Source: Calycina herbarum
Lineage: Eukaryota > Ascomycota > Leotiomycetes > Helotiales > Pezizellaceae
DNA: 64,000 bases
Assembly: GCA_001414485.1 (NCBI GenBank)
Contig: LLEY01000065.1
Coordinates: 124,001-188,000, forward strand
Direction of reading: 5' to 3'
A model generated the notes under the pieces. That model was not told where the DNA came from. It did no database searches and saw nothing but the letters and a program-made list of their open reading frames with translations. Position 1 is the first letter of the stretch. Each line of letters starts with the position of its first letter. The position numbers and the translations under genes are program-made. Positions 60,801 to 64,000 of the stretch are shown here, piece after piece.

Positions 60801-62580
60801 CAGTTTCCAAGCCAGCAGCTCTCGACAAACAATCAGTTGCGGTTGGCCCAAGCCCAACTCCATCAACTTCAGATATGCGACCGGTTGCTAATAGCAATGG
60901 ATCTCCTTCACAAGCTGGGAGTTCTCGCCAGAACTCTGGTGATTCGAAACCCAAAGCCGAAGAGACTAATGATCTGGATTTTATCAAATTTTCACCACAG
61001 CGCAAAAACTCCGAATCCACTACGATCAGTTCAAGTGGCATGAGCTTTGCTGGTACTACGGCAGTCGTCCCAGAAGTTGGAGCTGATTTGGAGGAAGACG
61101 AGGTTTGGAATGAGTTTGACGATTTAATTGAGAATGACAACGAGGGAAGACCAATCTCTACAACTTCCTCCTGTGGAGTCCCATTCCAATACGAGAGCTA
61201 CGAGAGCCGCCGAATGAGGAAGAGCAGGATGAAGGCCAAGGGATCACCCACTCTCGCATCTCACCCAGTAATCAAGGAGCCCCCAAAGGTTACCTCATCT
61301 CGTCGCTCCGAATACACAACATCTAGTGTGTATAGCGTCGATGTCAGCTCAATGCTTCAAAATGCCGCAGTCGATACCAACCCGACACCGACAAGTGCCA
61401 TGTCCTTCGGCGACTTTATTTCTGGCTATGGGGATCGCAATAATTCCGTTTCGGTCAATGGCGATCAAGGCCAAGAACCATCTCGCGCTTCACAAAGTAG
61501 CTCGAGAAAGTCAATCTCGTCAGCCAATACCTCAAACTCCATTCGGCGAATCTCAGACGACAACAACTCCCCCATTTCCCAGGTCAATCTCCGAATTGGA
61601 TCCATGACAGTTAGTAAATGGCTCACCTTCGGCCATGTACTTTTCAGCCCCGCCAGAGAAGAAATCATGCAGTCAGAGGGATCCAAACGCCATTCCATCC
61701 TTGTCATCGATGGACTTGGTAATGGTTCGTAACACAACATGAAAATCTTACATTTGTTCACAAGCTAATTAGAATAGATGATTGGTCCTTTTACGCTGCT
61801 GAAACATACCCTACTTCCACGTTCTACAACCTCTCACCGACACGTCCGGTCTCCTCCAGCCAACGGGCTTCCGACGGCTCATCTTCTCTCCCGCTTACGC
61901 CTCCAAATCACCGACAAGTACAGTACACCTCGCCTATGAACAAATTCCCTTTCCCATCTTCGAATTTCCATGTCGTGGTTCTGCGATTCCCGACTGCTAT
62001 GTCGGAAGCTTCTTATCGAAACATCATCTCCGAATCCAAGCGAGTCCTCAAGCCAGGTGGATACTTGGAGACCGCAATCCTAGATCTCGACATGTTGAAT
62101 ATGGGAAATCGTTCCCGTCGTGCAGTCCGAGGCTTGAAAGTCCAAATGCAAGTCGCAAACTCCTCCATCTCCCTCTCCTCCGCATCCGACACCGTCCTCC
62201 GTCTCATCGGCAAACGAGGCTTCGTCGATGTAAAAACCTGCAACGTCGGTATCCCTGTCGCCTCGGCGATCCCTTCTCCATCTTCCTCCCAAGTAGCCGG
62301 GACCAAGAAAGAAGAGCTAAGTCTCGCGGACATGATGAAAGACGATTCTCAAGTCGGCGATGAGGGGATTACTAAGATGGTTGCTAAGGTTGGACGATGG
62401 TGGTGGATGAGGTGTTATGAGGTTGGTGTGATGCCAAGGGAAGATTTGGTGGGTGAACGGAGTGTTTTCACGGATGCGCAACTTGTGGAGGAGTGCGAGA
62501 AGTGGAAGAGCAGTTTTAAACTTGTGGTTGCTTATGCGCAGAAACCGGATGTTGGGAGGAGGAGGACTGCTAGCGTTTAG
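57872..62580 (+). CDS. 1551-aa protein: disordered N-terminus plus methyltransferase-like C-terminus
   Basis: Proposed CDS: join(57872..61724,61778..62580); the single intron starts GTTCGT and ends GAATAG. Residues 1 to about 1240 are mostly disordered: Ser/Pro/Arg/Thr-rich, with a Lys run (EKKKKKKRLSPLPPSPPP), repeated SxYSGYSG, and several basic phosphorylation-like motifs. Acidic helices (VDLEDILRDAANVMKDADVV, EEDEVWNEFDDLIEND) break the disorder. From MTVSKWLTFGHVLFSPAREE the chain resembles class I SAM methyltransferases. ILVIDGLGNDDWSFYAAETY stands where motif I should be, FHVVVLRFP at a motif-IV-like position, and SKRVLKPGGYLE is the classic post-motif strand and turn. Motif I lacks the usual GxGxG, so catalysis is doubtful. 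Long fungal proteins with this build are known to me only as hypothetical; I assign no role. Confidence 0.82.
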
Positions 62581-64000
62581 CTTGCTTTCCTCTCTCATCT
62601 TGACTTCTTGGTTGTCTGCAGGGAGCCAATATTTCCTTGGTCTGATTTATCTTCTCTTTTTTTTTGCGTTTTCCTTTTTTTTGGATTGAAGTTGCTTATG
62701 AGCGTGCATAGCGTGGAGCTTCCTTTTCTTTTTTCTGTTTATTTCTTTTACTGTTCGATTCTCCATTACTTATATTCTTGTTCCGTCATCGTCACATATA
62801 TCTTCAAGGCGCGAGCCTGGGACAAACCAAAACAGTCGGAAGGTGTCACAGGGTTTGGCATTTCATCATCTATTTGCGATCTGGTTATTGCTTGTTTATT
62901 AATATATATTTTTGGATTTGGGGAGAGAGCCACTTGGGAGGAGAGTTACTTGGCTGGTCTGGTTGGCTTAAATTTGAGTGGAAAGTGTTATTGATGATGA
63001 GATATGAAGCGCAGCGAAGCGATGAGATACCCCACTTTGCAAGCGAGGAATTGTTTTTGGACTTTTTTTGTATGTGTGTGGATACTGGTTAAGGATTTAA
63101 TGGAATATAAATATGAATCTTGAGATTTTTCTAGTCTATTTGAATGTGCATTGTGTGAGGTGTGTGTGGTTTTGGCGTTCTTTCTTTTGGGTGGCTCCCT
63201 TTGAAGAATGACGACGACCACGAATGCGACCTCTGTTTCCGTGGATGGAAAGATGCGACGAGGTACATTTCAAGTGGGAATTTCTTCAAGTTGGCGGGTT
63301 GGGAGGAAGATACGATGGGGTACCTAGTGTACACTGCCCACTATTTGGCAGACGGGATATCGGGAGGAAGGCGCGATCGTGACGAGACAAGTTCTAAAAG
63401 AAGAAAATACCACGATATCAAAAGCTAGATAAAAATAAATTCAGATCTGTAAAGAGTCAAATGACAATTCCGTGAATATAAATGCTAGATTATGACTAGA
63501 CTCACTTTCCTTCAAACCCACTGCTACCTAGACCCCTCTAATATTTCCCTCTCACCTCTTTACCTCTTATTATCCCCCTCTACCCACACCTCCATCCTGG
63601 TATCCATCTCAGAATCAAACTACAGGAAGATTAAGCAGTATAAAGGATCTCTATTCTCTCTCAAGGAAGGCCAATCCCAACATAACAATCCTTCTTACCT
63701 GGTGTCTCTTCTCGTCTACGCTGTGCAGCCTCTGACCAATTTTTAGGTACTGATATCCGCTCAATTGTAATATTTACTTAAGCCCCTCATGACATTCTAG
63801 TTGGAAGCACTGACGCCCGAACTAATTTGAACGAAACGAGAGCTTCGACAACATATTGGAATTAGACGACAAATGTCTCCCCAAACCTCGGCAGCCTTTA
63901 CCTGCATCGTGATATTTCCTCACTCCAATCATCCAGAGCCAACGGGACAAAACGGTTTCCATACTTCGTAGTGTCAACATGAAGACAGGACACAGGTGTC
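62581..64000. other. 3' flank and intergenic DNA, no gene seen
   Basis: T-rich 3' region to about 62700, then non-coding DNA. A frame at 63492-63746 is low-complexity and unsupported. The next gene, if any, lies beyond the window. Confidence 0.5.

Noticed and set aside
1..64000. CRISPR array, bacterial operon or prophage
   Set aside because: No regular spaced repeats. All genes have spliceosomal introns and eukaryotic families.

Overview
The window is nuclear DNA of a filamentous ascomycete (Pezizomycotina). Supporting signs are short GT-AG introns of about 45-100 bp, adaptor, MBOAT and THO-type housekeeping genes, fungal-only secreted proteins (BIM1-like, GPI-anchored Ser/Thr-rich), a NACHT receptor with the fungal N-terminal domain, and transposons mutated by RIP (repeat-induced point mutation). 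Protein style and gene content suggest Leotiomycetes (Helotiales or Sclerotiniaceae relatives), but this is inference and no species can be named.

Left arm, 1-29.6 kb, ordinary base composition: AP-1 gamma-adaptin (minus, 1815-4535) is divergent from a sterol O-acyltransferase of the ACAT/ARE family (plus, 5462-7266). Next come a frameshifted predicted membrane protein (7654-8988), a 341-bp inverted-repeat element (9461-9801), a large secreted protein with one in-frame TGA (10301-12786), a GPI-anchored cysteine-containing surface protein (minus, 14547-15362) and a BIM1-like protein (16772-17753). These are followed by an intron-containing tRNA-Asn(GTT) (minus, 20017-20116), an OXNAD-type oxidoreductase (21137-22320), a poorly resolved or decayed gene (minus, 22907-24668) and a caspase-like gene broken by two TAA codons (28697-29580).

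Middle, about 29.6-48.9 kb: a transposon island, mostly very AT-rich and almost free of CA/TG dinucleotides while CG dinucleotides persist, which is the mark of RIP at CpA. It holds three pogo/Fot1-type DNA transposons with TA target duplications and a 7.05-kb Ty3/gypsy chromovirus with both LTRs, a 5-bp target duplication and gag, protease, RT, RNase H, integrase and chromodomain relics. It also holds one or two solo-LTR-like insertions that escaped strong RIP, and inverted-repeat elements. The best structure is a three-level nest: a 475-bp TA-flanked element (37941-47330) is split by a pogo copy (38335-47247), which is split by the chromovirus (39626-46672).

Right arm, 48.9-64 kb: a NACHT NTPase of the fungal NLR class without ankyrin, WD or TPR repeats (48928-52074), a Tho1/SARNP-like SAP-domain mRNA-export protein (52732-53575), 4.3 kb without a recognisable gene, and a 1551-aa protein with a long disordered N-terminus and a degenerate methyltransferase-like C-terminus (57872-62580).

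Functionally, the housekeeping genes are unrelated neighbours. The most suggestive association is the broken caspase-like gene and the NACHT receptor, co-oriented on either side of the island. This could be the remnant of a fungal cell-death or allorecognition neighbourhood, but that reading is inference. Exon borders were placed by eye from splice consensus, phase and protein continuity.
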